A stretch of 29,621 bases of DNA, taken from positions 1 to 29,621 of IMG/VR virus record IMGVR_UViG_3300004457_000341. One strand, given 5' to 3'. This DNA is from a virus. The notes under the pieces were generated by a model. It was given only the letters and a program-made list of their open reading frames with translations, was not told the DNA's origin and made no database searches. The position numbers and the translations under genes were made by a program. Positions 23,239 through 29,621 of this stretch are shown here, piece by piece (positions within the stretch are counted from its first letter, which is position 1; each line of letters opens with the position of its first letter).

Positions 23239-23564
23239 TAAAAAGGCAAGTCATCAGAACTATTAGAAACCTCTGCAACTGGCTTAGTCTCTTTTTGTTC
23301 TTCTGGATTGTAAGTATTAACACTTAAAGAAACATCTTTTCCAAATTGATCTGGCTGGTCCTTTAGGTTTATATTTAGCTTAAGATACTTATTCCCTTTA
23401 TAATCGAAAACATGTTCTTTTACTTTGTCTATGTGAACAGTAACAGTCATCCAATTATCATTCATTTTTTTACCACCACCGCAGTATATTGTTGGTTTTT
23501 TATCCATTGTTATTTGTTTTTGTTGTTTATAATCTGGCATCCATAGCCATTCTTTTTTTATCAT
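23238..23564 (-). CDS. Single-stranded DNA-binding protein-like
   Basis: This 108-residue protein ends SNSSDDLPF, the acidic tip by which SSB proteins recruit partners, behind a flexible Pro/Glu/Lys linker. The body (NWMTVTVHIDKVKEHVFDYK, KYLKLNINLKDQPDQFG) looks like a short OB-type sheet. The start at 23564 is coupled to the preceding stop (TAATG), but Met20 (about 23507) is a possible alternative. It lies between the recombination genes and the replication genes, as expected. Confidence 0.68.
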   Translation of the reverse strand: MIKKEWLWMPDYKQQKQITMDKKPTIYCGGGKKMNDNWMTVTVHIDKVKEHVFDYKGNKYLKLNINLKDQPDQFGKDVSLSVNTYNPEEQKETKPVAEVSNSSDDLPF

Positions 23565-23719
23565 TAAAATTTATAGGTTATTCCTATTGCTACAAAAAAA
23601 CTTCCTGTAGCTATTGCAAATGTGTTAGGGTTAAAACTTAGCTTTTGTTTGTGCCAAACCATGTTAGTAGTTCCAGCAGTCATCAAACTTAAGCCACCAA
23701 TTATAGCAAATTTTTTCAT
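23564..23719 (-). CDS. 51-residue membrane protein
   Basis: The frame fills the gap between the exonuclease and the SSB-like gene and shares one base with the latter's ATG. The protein is MKKFAIIGGLSLMTAGTTNM then a charged turn and NTFAIATGSFFVAIGITYKF: two hydrophobic stretches, the first like a signal or membrane anchor. It starts 4 bases after the exonuclease stop. The function is unknown. The exact packing supports a real gene. Confidence 0.52.
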   Translation of the reverse strand: MKKFAIIGGLSLMTAGTTNMVWHKQKLSFNPNTFAIATGSFFVAIGITYKF

Positions 23720-23722
23720 AAG

Positions 23723-24382
23723 TTAAAAGTTTAAATCTACCCAAAGATTATTAAGGTAATTTCTACACTCTTCAACTCTAGCATAAATTTTATCAATGTC
23801 TTCATCATTTCTATAAATGTCAAACACTTTAATTCTATATCTAGAGTCAATGTCAGAATATTTATATTTACTAGCAAACTCTACTAAATCAGTGCTTTCG
23901 TCTCTAAAGTATTCTCTTTGAATTAATTCCTCTGGTGTGTCCATCAAAGTATATATTAATTTATATCTATCTATGCCAGTTAAAGCCATGTAACCTTGAG
24001 CTTGCCAGTAATAGTCTTTATTAGGTACACTATTAAAGTATAAAGGAAAGCTAAAACAATCCCAACTATTTTTAACATCTATTATATGATCGTCTAAGAT
24101 AGCGTCTGGAGTTCCTGTTAAAAAGCCATTTTCAAAAGATTCCTCATTCTTTTTAATACTAGAATAATCTAATTCTTTAGCTATAAAATTTAAAGAGTCT
24201 ACTTCTACTGCATTACCTTTGTCTAAGTATTTGCTAAATATCTCTTTTCTACGGCTATATATTTGCTCTTTGCTCCACTCTTCTAGAAAACTAATAGTAG
24301 TCTTTGATAGTGTTTCTGTTTTACTTCTAGCGTTGGTCATTATCTTTCCAATTGCTGAACATCTTATTTTAAACTCTTTCAT
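23723..24382 (-). CDS. YqaJ/lambda-type exonuclease
   Basis: This 219-residue PD-(D/E)XK nuclease has Glu60 in GNAVEVDS, Asp93 in TGTPDAI, Asp102 and Lys104 in IIDVKN, and YYWQAQGYM (125-132), the standard YqaJ/lambda exo motif. It degrades one strand from duplex ends and yields 3' single strands for the annealing protein encoded one base upstream. Together they form a recombination pair of the Red type. The length is normal. Confidence 0.8.
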   Translation of the reverse strand: MKEFKIRCSAIGKIMTNARSKTETLSKTTISFLEEWSKEQIYSRRKEIFSKYLDKGNAVEVDSLNFIAKELDYSSIKKNEESFENGFLTGTPDAILDDHIIDVKNSWDCFSFPLYFNSVPNKDYYWQAQGYMALTGIDRYKLIYTLMDTPEELIQREYFRDESTDLVEFASKYKYSDIDSRYRIKVFDIYRNDEDIDKIYARVEECRNYLNNLWVDLNF

Positions 24383-24383
24383 G

Positions 24384-24731
24384 TTATTGGTTTTTAATTG
24401 CGTTAGCTACTTCGTCAGCACTAGCTACATTAGAATCTACACCTATTCCAAAGTTAGCCAAACACCTTCCCCAACTACTAGTCTCACAATTTTCAATAAA
24501 TGATGTTTTGTTAATAAAGCTAGAGTTTTGTTTTTCGTGTGCAAGACCAGAGGCTACCTCTATTCCAGCATCGTTCTTTATACTAGATCTAATAATTACA
24601 CCATTCTCATTAATGTTAGTTATTTCAGAAGTTAAAGAATATCCTGTAAATTTTTCTCTAAAATATTTGATTCTTTCTGACACTGTGACATAGGCTTCTC
24701 CCTTAATGTCTACGGTTTTTAATTTATTCAT
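24384..24731 (-). CDS. Single-strand annealing protein (ERF/Rad52-like)
   Basis: This 115-residue protein has VDIKGEAYVTVSERIKYF and a later NKTSFIENCETSSWGRCLAN, then FGIGVDSNVASADEVANAI. The pattern 'SS.INKTS.IENCETS..GR.L...GIGID' is typical of short ERF-like annealing proteins in Bacteroidetes phages. It pairs with the exonuclease one base downstream, promoting annealing of complementary strands and possibly forming concatemers for packaging. It lacks the basic C-terminal domain of long ERF proteins. Confidence 0.72.
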   Translation of the reverse strand: MNKLKTVDIKGEAYVTVSERIKYFREKFTGYSLTSEITNINENGVIIRSSIKNDAGIEVASGLAHEKQNSSFINKTSFIENCETSSWGRCLANFGIGVDSNVASADEVANAIKNQ

Positions 24732-25035
24732 TGTTGTAGTTTTTAATTTTGGTTAATATTAATATTATTTTTTGGATTCTTTTAGGGTTGTAATTGATAG
24801 CTAATTCCTTAAGCTCAATAGATATTTTCATAACTTCAGTTATTAAATTACTAAATCTATTTTGATGGATTTCTAGGTCATTGTCACTAAGTTTAGTTTT
24901 TTTTAAAATAACCTTATTCCATTGGACCTGACTAATTATTCCTAATAGTCTATCACTTAAAAAGTTGTGTCTTTGATTAGACTGCCAATAGTCCCATTCT
25001 TGTTTTTGTCTGTAGTAAAACTCATATTTATCCAT
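24724..25035 (-). CDS. Hypothetical helical protein, 103 residues
   Basis: This is a charged, aromatic N-terminus (KYEFYYRQKQEWDYWQSNQR) followed by helices with Ile/Leu/Lys (LITEVMKISIELKELA, KRIQKIILILTKIKNY). No known motif. Its ATG is nested within the stop of the ribbon-helix-helix gene (ATGGATAA overlap), so it is the second gene of the early operon. The function is unknown. Confidence 0.52.
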   Translation of the reverse strand: MDKYEFYYRQKQEWDYWQSNQRHNFLSDRLLGIISQVQWNKVILKKTKLSDNDLEIHQNRFSNLITEVMKISIELKELAINYNPKRIQKIILILTKIKNYNNE

Positions 25036-25183
25036 TGTTGTAGTTTTCCATTAATTTTAGTATAACTTCAGAATAGGAACGATGTCCATTCTCTTTACAT
25101 TTGTTTTGAAACTTAATTAATGTTTCTAGCTTTTCAGCTGGTACATAAAAAGTTCTAGTAGTATAGTTAATTGTTCTTGACAT
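25028..25183 (-). CDS. Ribbon-helix-helix regulator (51 residues)
   Basis: This tiny protein starts MSRTINYTTRTFYVPAEKLE, a beta strand followed by two helices (LIKFQNKCKENG, RSYSEVILKLMENY). This is the Arc/CopG/MetJ layout: the strand residues (TTRTFYVP) would contact DNA and the S-Y-S-E-V-I-L-K helix would form the core. It is the first gene after a promoter-like gap with an 18-bp dyad and is translationally coupled to the next gene. It is probably an autoregulator of the early operon. No integrase or other repressor is present, so a lysogeny role is not implied. Confidence 0.68.
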   Translation of the reverse strand: MSRTINYTTRTFYVPAEKLETLIKFQNKCKENGHRSYSEVILKLMENYNNG

Positions 25184-25207
25184 TTTTAATTGTTTATGAT
25201 TATTTTG

Positions 25208-25241
25208 TAAACATACATATAAATATATTACAAAACAAAAA
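25208..25241 (-). promoter_or_regulatory. Early promoter candidate (Bacteroidetes type)
   Basis: On the minus strand, TTTTTG (25241-25236) is followed 20 bases later by TATGTTTA (25215-25208). This matches the Bacteroidetes -33 TTTG / -7 TAnnTTTG pair with one mismatch. The start would lie just upstream of the ribbon-helix-helix gene. Confidence 0.45.
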
Positions 25242-25258
25242 GAACTACAGAAAGTTTA

Positions 25259-25276
25259 TTAACAAACGATTGTTAA
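25259..25276. promoter_or_regulatory. Inverted repeat TTAACA-N6-TGTTAA, operator candidate
   Basis: This is a perfect 6-bp dyad with a 6-base centre, overlapping the stop of the metallophosphoesterase gene and 18 bases upstream of the putative -33 box. It is a possible site for the ribbon-helix-helix protein. There is no T-run, so a terminator is unlikely. Confidence 0.4.
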
Positions 25277-26325
25277 AAGAGGTGTGTTATTCTAGCAACC
25301 TGTCCAAATTCACTAAATAGAAAAGACTCTATAGCTTTATTATTTGAACTTTGATAACCACTTGTATGATGCCAAGTGTCAGCCTCACTAGGAGACATTA
25401 AAGACTCCACCCATAGTCCTGGAAATTGCTTACTTACTTTATGGTGTATATGCTGAGTAAACATATATCTATATTTAGTGCTAGACCAGTCTGGGCATTC
25501 GTCAGCAACTATCATTGGTAACGTGTCAGCTTTAATCTTATGACCATGACACGAAGAAATTAAGTTGTTTTTATACTTGTAATACTTTCTCATTTGCAAA
25601 CTAACATCAAAAGTGACGTTTTTATTACGTCTAAACCATGCAGCTAATAACTCTGCTACCATCCAGCCGACTGTATTGTCATGGTTGCCAGGTGTAAACA
25701 TTACATGGACCGTTGAAACTTGTAATAATATTTCTATTATTTCAACCATTAATCTTTTAGCAATTAAAAAATGATCTGAGAGTAAACCTGTTGAATCTTG
25801 TCTAGTACCTCCTGTAGTAGTCATATTAAAATTATCAACGTGCAATAAATCCCCTGACAATAATAAAATAGTTTTATCTACATTAAACCCTTGAGACTTT
25901 GCTAAGCACCCTCTAACACCCTCTAAGGCTCTACTAACTGCTATCTGGTCGTTATACTCTTCACCACTTACAAAAGACCTACAGAGCTTTCCTATGTGCA
26001 AATCACTAGGGCAAACAAACAATAGATGTCCGTCTGTATATTTCTTATAATTTAATTTAGGGTATTTAGGGGAATATTGTTTAGCCTCTTCTATAACTTC
26101 TTTGGCTAGTTTTTCAAAGTCTTTTTCTGCTGCTTTAGGTTGTTTAAAATAAAGACTAGCGTTATCATTTTTAATCCATCCACTATGTAAAGTCTGAGGA
26201 TCTAAACCCTCTTTTTGACATTCATCAATGGTTCTTCTGTAGTTGTTTATTATTTCCGATTCTTGTTGGCTTAGTCTGTAGCGTGGATTACCTTTATCTT
26301 TCCACCTTTTGTTATGAGATTTCAA
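25273..26325 (-). CDS. Calcineurin-like metallophosphoesterase
   Basis: This 350-residue protein has the full metal-binding set: Asp108 and His110 in PSDLHIGK, Asp159 in LSGDLLH, Asn214-His215 in TPGNHDN, His260-His262 in SCHGHK, and FTQHIHH (289-295). The N-terminal ~50 residues (GNPRYRLSQQESEIINNYRR) look like a small helical DNA-binding or oligomerisation region. Many Bacteroidetes phages carry such a gene next to replication genes. It likely acts on nucleic acids or nucleotides, in the style of SbcD/Mre11 family nucleases. The substrate is not evident. Confidence 0.78.
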   Translation of the reverse strand: MKSHNKRWKDKGNPRYRLSQQESEIINNYRRTIDECQKEGLDPQTLHSGWIKNDNASLYFKQPKAAEKDFEKLAKEVIEEAKQYSPKYPKLNYKKYTDGHLLFVCPSDLHIGKLCRSFVSGEEYNDQIAVSRALEGVRGCLAKSQGFNVDKTILLLSGDLLHVDNFNMTTTGGTRQDSTGLLSDHFLIAKRLMVEIIEILLQVSTVHVMFTPGNHDNTVGWMVAELLAAWFRRNKNVTFDVSLQMRKYYKYKNNLISSCHGHKIKADTLPMIVADECPDWSSTKYRYMFTQHIHHKVSKQFPGLWVESLMSPSEADTWHHTSGYQSSNNKAIESFLFSEFGQVARITHLF

Positions 26326-26371
26326 TTTTCAGTAGTATTGGTTTATGTAAATATAATAAAAAAATTATAAT

Positions 26372-26812
26372 TTACTTTTTTGAGCTAGTACCGTAATAAA
26401 AAGCAAAGATATTTCCAATTACAACACCCTCAACCATACCCATTAAATGGACAAATAATTCATTGTGTAAAACATTTGGAATATATACAACAGAATAAAC
26501 AATAAAAACAAAACAAAACAAGCCAACTACACCAGTCAAATTCATCATCCAATCGTTACCACCAGCCTTAGCTATTTCTACCTCTCTTTTTCTAGCTGAG
26601 TCTCTGTCCTCTACTTCTAGTTTATATAGGTCTACAACTTGGTCGTGTAGTTCTGCTTTTTGCTCTGGTGTTAAATCTGGATCTTTAGAAATAATGTTTT
26701 TCAATATTCCCATTGCTCCGTTTGAAGGTAAAACATCTCCAATCATATCTAGTATTCTAGGAGCTTTTTCTTTTAATAGTTTACCTACTTTAGTGTCTTT
26801 AAGTTTATTCAT
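26372..26812 (-). CDS. Holin-like protein (GTA-holin/3TM type)
   Basis: This 146-residue protein has a soluble N-terminal half with DRDSARKREVEIAKAGGNDW before two membrane helices (about 91-112 and 119-140), ending FAFYYGTSSKK. The D-R-D-S-A-R-x-R-E linker and the paired hydrophobic helices match GTA_holin_3TM-like proteins. It lies directly after the M15 peptidase, with an 8-base overlap, so it is probably the pore that releases the endolysin to the murein. Confidence 0.68.
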   Translation of the reverse strand: MNKLKDTKVGKLLKEKAPRILDMIGDVLPSNGAMGILKNIISKDPDLTPEQKAELHDQVVDLYKLEVEDRDSARKREVEIAKAGGNDWMMNLTGVVGLFCFVFIVYSVVYIPNVLHNELFVHLMGMVEGVVIGNIFAFYYGTSSKK

Positions 26813-27299
26813 AAAACTTATATTTAGTTCTATTGTTTTTGTCTTTGTAAGCTACTAAAATCTTTCCTCTTTGTTTACCGTCTGTATTATAACTAACATG
26901 AACCCAATTAGGATTCTCATCATTTCCAAACTCCCAAATCAATTGATCAAATCTTAAATTGTCTTTTATATAATGAAATACTTCAGAGTTGTTAGGTGCG
27001 TTCATGTGGTCTCTATCTAAATCTATAGCCTGACCTTTGCAATGTTGAGAGGTTGCAACATAAACACCGTTAATAATTTTATGAGCTCCACCTATAGCCT
27101 TGTTTAAAGCCTCTGACCTATACCCACTTGAGATTCCAAAAGGAACATTAAAATGATTTCTAATAGGTTGAAATATGTTTTCAGACATTGACTTCATATT
27201 CTCTATATGTTCTTCAGTAGGTTTGTTTTCAATACCCAATCTAGAAGCTGTTCCACTCTTTAGCATTTCTGAAAGAGTTAAATTTTTACTTAGTTTCAT
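26805..27299 (-). CDS. Endolysin, peptidase M15 family
   Basis: This 164-residue zinc peptidase cleaves peptidoglycan crosslinks at lysis. It has SSGYRSEALNKAIGG, SQHCKGQAIDLD (His86 and Asp93) and NWVHVSY (His134), the three zinc ligands of the M15A (VanY/DD-carboxypeptidase) family. There is no signal peptide, so export depends on a holin. It is flanked by a membrane/coiled-coil protein on the 5' side and the holin-like gene on the 3' side. The length is typical of phage M15 endolysins. Confidence 0.85.
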   Translation of the reverse strand: MKLSKNLTLSEMLKSGTASRLGIENKPTEEHIENMKSMSENIFQPIRNHFNVPFGISSGYRSEALNKAIGGAHKIINGVYVATSQHCKGQAIDLDRDHMNAPNNSEVFHYIKDNLRFDQLIWEFGNDENPNWVHVSYNTDGKQRGKILVAYKDKNNRTKYKFYE

Positions 27300-27612
27300 T
27301 TTTAAATCTTTTAGTTTCTACTTTTTTTTTTGCGTTTGAGATTAATCTGTTTTCCATTTTGACAATCTTAATTTTAAGATGGGTGTTTTCTTTTATAAGT
27401 TCGTCTATTTTTACCTCTAATTGTTCAATTTTATTAGATAATATTTCAACCTGTCTAGCATATAGGTTGTCATCTCTTTCATCTTTCTTTGCTGAAATGT
27501 CTATTTTTTTAGATATTAAGCTCCAAACTTCTTTAATTCCAAAAGCTGAAACAAGAGCAGTTATTCCAATAATTAAACTGTGGTCATCCATCTTTATAGT
27601 TTTTAAATTCAT
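27286..27612 (-). CDS. Membrane-anchored coiled-coil protein (lysis accessory)
   Basis: This 108-residue protein has one N-terminal membrane helix (about 12-32, HSLIIGITALVSAFGIKEVW). A long coiled coil (about 40-90, EILSNKIEQLEVKIDELIKE) and a basic tail follow. Topology and position just before the endolysin suggest an i-spanin-like or holin-accessory protein; no lipobox or o-spanin partner is visible. Met8 (about 27591) is an alternative start. Its start overlaps the 60-residue gene by ATGA. Confidence 0.6.
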   Translation of the reverse strand: MNLKTIKMDDHSLIIGITALVSAFGIKEVWSLISKKIDISAKKDERDDNLYARQVEILSNKIEQLEVKIDELIKENTHLKIKIVKMENRLISNAKKKVETKRFKNETK

Positions 27613-27791
27613 TCTGGTGTTATTCCTAACTCAGCTAATCTTATTATCCAATCTGCTTCATTGTCATATTCTTCAAATATTGGTAAGCCACAACCAAGCA
27701 TATGATTTGCACGATTAAATGCATAATGTATTATACTATTATCTTCATTTCTTCCGATAAACCAAATGTCTATATTAGGTGTTATTCTCAT
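27609..27791 (-). CDS. 60-residue fibre-associated protein
   Basis: This small protein starts MRITPNIDIWFIGRNEDNSI, then IIHYAFNRANHMLGCG and WIIRLAELGITPE. It lies 4 bases after the tail fibre stop. Similar short proteins follow fibre genes in some Bacteroidetes phages (from memory: TPNIDIWF... ending LAELGI). It might be a fibre assembly chaperone or cap. The function is not known. Confidence 0.55.
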   Translation of the reverse strand: MRITPNIDIWFIGRNEDNSIIHYAFNRANHMLGCGLPIFEEYDNEADWIIRLAELGITPE

Positions 27792-27795
27792 ATCT

Positions 27796-29621
27796 TTAAT
27801 TTATTGACCAACTTAATGTTGTAGTTAAATAATCGAAAGCATCTTGAGCATTATTATTAGTCCAAGCAGATGGCCAATTTGCACCATATTTGGCTACGTA
27901 AGTTTGTCCAGAAGCATTATCGCTTGTTCTTGTTCCATCAAATGTTTGACCATTACCTGAGAAATTAACAGTAGAAGGTGAACCGCTATTATTATACACA
28001 GTTACAGCCCATCCTACAATACTATCAGTATAATTTTCTGTTGTTATAATGTTATTAGCCACAAAACAAAAAGAGCCATTAGAAAGATTAATAATGTTCC
28101 AATCGCTTATGTTTTGATTAAAAACACTACTATAGAACATTTGTCCAATATTACTTAAACTGCTCACATCCCAAGAACTTAAATCTTGATTAAAATTAGT
28201 ATTGTTTCTAAACATTCTAAAAGTATCGCTAACTAAAGAAACATCCCAAGCATTATAAGTTCTTTGATTACTTCCAGAGCCTACTGTAACTGATTGTGAA
28301 GTTATCGGCTGATTAAAAGAACTACTAAGAAACATACTATTCATAGTAGTGGCAGAAGATGTGTCCCAATTACTTATTGAACCATTAAAACCACTATTAT
28401 TAAAAGTTTGATACATATTAGTTACTCTTTGTGTATCCCAAGCTAAATATGTTTGTTGATATGCACCTGAACCAATAGTTACCTGAGCGGTGTTTATTGA
28501 ATAATTAAAGTTTGTTGTATTACTAAACATAGCTGAAAAATTAACACTACTTGCACCTGTGTATATTTTCCAATTACTTATATCCTGATTAAATGCTGAT
28601 GCGTAGCTTAACATATTTGAAAAATTAGTAACACCTGAAACATCCCAAGCTAATCTTGTTCCAGTATCTTTAGTATCAATATCTTGATTAAAAGAAGTAC
28701 AATAAATAAACATACTGCTCATACCAGTTACACTTGATGTATCCCAGTTAGATATATTACCATTAAAAGATTGATTATAAAACATACTGCTCATACCAGT
28801 TACACTTGATGTATCCCAAGAGTTTAAATTTCTATTAAATGCTCCTTGTGACCTGCCATAACAACTAAACATAGAGTTAAAATTTGTTGCTCCTGAAGTA
28901 TTCCAATTAGATATATCACCATTAAAAAGTTCAGACCTCATAAACATTTGCTCAAAATTTAAAGAACCTCCGTTAAATGTCCAATTAAAATTAACACCAG
29001 AAAGAGTTCCAGTTAAAGAACCGCAGTTATAAAATGCGTTAGAAAAGTTTGTACAATTAGTTAAATCTGGTGTATCTGTTGCACTTACATCTAAATTGCT
29101 ACAACTGTAAAACATTCTAAAGAAAGTAGAAAATTCTATATCACCCCATTGAGGCACATCTAATAAATCTGCTTTACTGCCACCACTTACAAAAGTTAAA
29201 GCTGTAAAAGGTCCTGTATCACTTTCAGCTCCAATAGAAACTATTGGATTTGAAGTTGTTCCACTACCACCTACATTATAGGTATGTGATATACTACCAC
29301 CTGTTTCTGTAGTTGTTGTTCCATCTCCCCAATCTACAGTAAAACTTGAACCTGTTGTAGATGGTATTGTAATTGTTTTTTCAACTCCTGAAGTGACTGA
29401 AAACTGCATTTGAAATGATGAATAAGCAGCAGTTACAGCTAATGAAAAAGTAGATGTATTTGGACAAACACTTGAACCACTTGAAGTAGTATCATAAGTA
29501 ATTGTGTAACTTGCAGCAGTAGAAGCACTTAAATCTATCTCACCAGTAGAACTTCCTGTATTTGTTCCACTATCTACAAACACTAAACCACTACCAGCAC
29601 TAAATGTACCGCCTGTTAATC
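27796..29621 (-). CDS. Tail fibre/adhesin, 3' part (continues from position 1)
   Basis: This is the C-terminal part (about residues 544-1151) of the fibre gene that starts at 1652. The reading frame is open to base 29621 and matches the frame at base 22 when the identical ends are joined. It finishes the SprB-like unit (TGEIDLSASTAASYTITY). A PKD-like domain with WGDGTTTTETG and SHTYNVGG follows at about 615-660. Then come about 12-14 DUF285/BspA-like repeats of roughly 24 residues (FNGNISNWDTSSVTGMSSMF type) at about 700-1060. The last ~80 residues (GWAVTVYNNSG, TYVAKYGANWPSAW) form a non-repetitive cap. DUF285 repeats are known from surface proteins of mycoplasmas and marine flavobacteria and form solenoids. 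No signal peptide or sorting signal is visible, which favours a virion protein over an exported one. A host-surface role is inference. Confidence 0.85.
   Translation of the reverse strand, partial: LTGGTFSAGSGLVFVDSGTNTGSSTGEIDLSASTAASYTITYDTTSSGSSVCPNTSTFSLAVTAAYSSFQMQFSVTSGVEKTITIPSTTGSSFTVDWGDGTTTTETGGSISHTYNVGGSGTTSNPIVSIGAESDTGPFTALTFVSGGSKADLLDVPQWGDIEFSTFFRMFYSCSNLDVSATDTPDLTNCTNFSNAFYNCGSLTGTLSGVNFNWTFNGGSLNFEQMFMRSELFNGDISNWNTSGATNFNSMFSCYGRSQGAFNRNLNSWDTSSVTGMSSMFYNQSFNGNISNWDTSSVTGMSSMFIYCTSFNQDIDTKDTGTRLAWDVSGVTNFSNMLSYASAFNQDISNWKIYTGASSVNFSAMFSNTTNFNYSINTAQVTIGSGAYQQTYLAWDTQRVTNMYQTFNNSGFNGSISNWDTSSATTMNSMFLSSSFNQPITSQSVTVGSGSNQRTYNAWDVSLVSDTFRMFRNNTNFNQDLSSWDVSSLSNIGQMFYSSVFNQNISDWNIINLSNGSFCFVANNIITTENYTDSIVGWAVTVYNNSGSPSTVNFSGNGQTFDGTRTSDNASGQTYVAKYGANWPSAWTNNNAQDAFDYLTTTLSWSIN
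28708..28818 (-). repeat. 39-bp exact repeat, 72-bp period, in DUF285 array
   Basis: Bases 28708-28746 and 28780-28818 are identical (39 bp). The offset is 72 bp, exactly one 24-codon DUF285 repeat, encoding WDTSSVTGMSSMF twice. The identity at DNA level suggests recent repeat expansion by recombination or slippage. Confidence 0.85.
29600..29621. repeat. Terminal direct repeat, right copy (circular closure)
   Basis: This is the same 22 bases as positions 1-22. Removing one copy gives a 29,599-bp circle and an uninterrupted 3456-nt fibre gene (1152 codons including stop). Confidence 0.85.

Noticed and set aside
27359-27718. 119-residue plus-strand frame over the lysis genes
   Set aside because: It is antisense to a coiled-coil protein and shows the same codon-mirror composition. 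All other genes are on the minus strand.
27796-29621. Diversity-generating retroelement target in the fibre
   Set aside because: No reverse transcriptase, template repeat or adenine-biased variable copy is seen. The repeats are structural DUF285 units.

Overview
The window looks like the complete genome of a small tailed bacteriophage (siphovirus-like, about 29.6 kb) that infects a member of the Bacteroidetes, probably a marine or freshwater Flavobacteriia. Its first and last 22 bases are identical. A single minus-strand gene reads in frame through that join, so the contig closes into a circle of 29,599 bp. The host guess rests on the strongly AT-rich composition, start codons set by AT-rich leaders and gene overlaps instead of strong Shine-Dalgarno sites, a tail fibre built from SprB-like, CHU/Ig-like and PKD-like repeats (the repeats of Flavobacterium gliding and adhesion proteins), and protein families typical of Bacteroidetes phages. 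I see no integrase, no CRISPR, no tRNA, no insertion sequence and no reverse transcriptase.

Every gene is on the minus strand, so the map is best read from high to low coordinate. From 27791 to 26372 is a lysis block: a fibre-linked small protein, a membrane/coiled-coil protein, an M15 peptidase endolysin and a holin-like protein. A metallophosphoesterase follows (26325-25273). Next comes a promoter/operator-like gap and a 51-residue ribbon-helix-helix protein that heads the early operon (25183 down to about 18265). This operon encodes a single-strand annealing protein, a YqaJ/lambda-type exonuclease, an SSB-like protein, a replication-initiator-like protein, a RecA/DnaB-type ATPase, a cytosine methyltransferase, an Hjc-like resolvase, a sigma-factor-like regulator and many overlapping small genes, several absent from simple ORF lists. 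The small and large terminase subunits close it (18031-16399).

A hairpin terminator and a 454-bp AT-rich gap (15945-16398) come next. The gap holds 11-bp iteron-like tandem repeats, an inverted repeat and other short repeats, and is the best candidate for an origin, packaging site or late control region. The late block starts at 15944 with a tail assembly chaperone carrying an apparent -1 frameshift site (T_TTT_TTT at 15426-15432). It continues with a gp10-like completion protein, two large tail/baseplate proteins, the tape measure, prohead protease, scaffold, major capsid protein (followed by a strong hairpin), a tail-tube or structural protein, two small structural genes, the portal (with a fused C-terminal extension), two connectors and finally the 1151-residue fibre across the join.

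Most worth a second look are: the tail fibre assembled from host-type adhesin modules plus 24-residue DUF285/BspA-type repeats; the tail chaperone frameshift with a 41-codon dual-coded stretch; the rearranged late gene order (tail cassette between terminase and protease, portal after capsid); the iteron-bearing gap; and a sigma-like factor that could drive late transcription. There is no sign of a defence system or a wholly new enzyme system. The rest is ordinary phage machinery.
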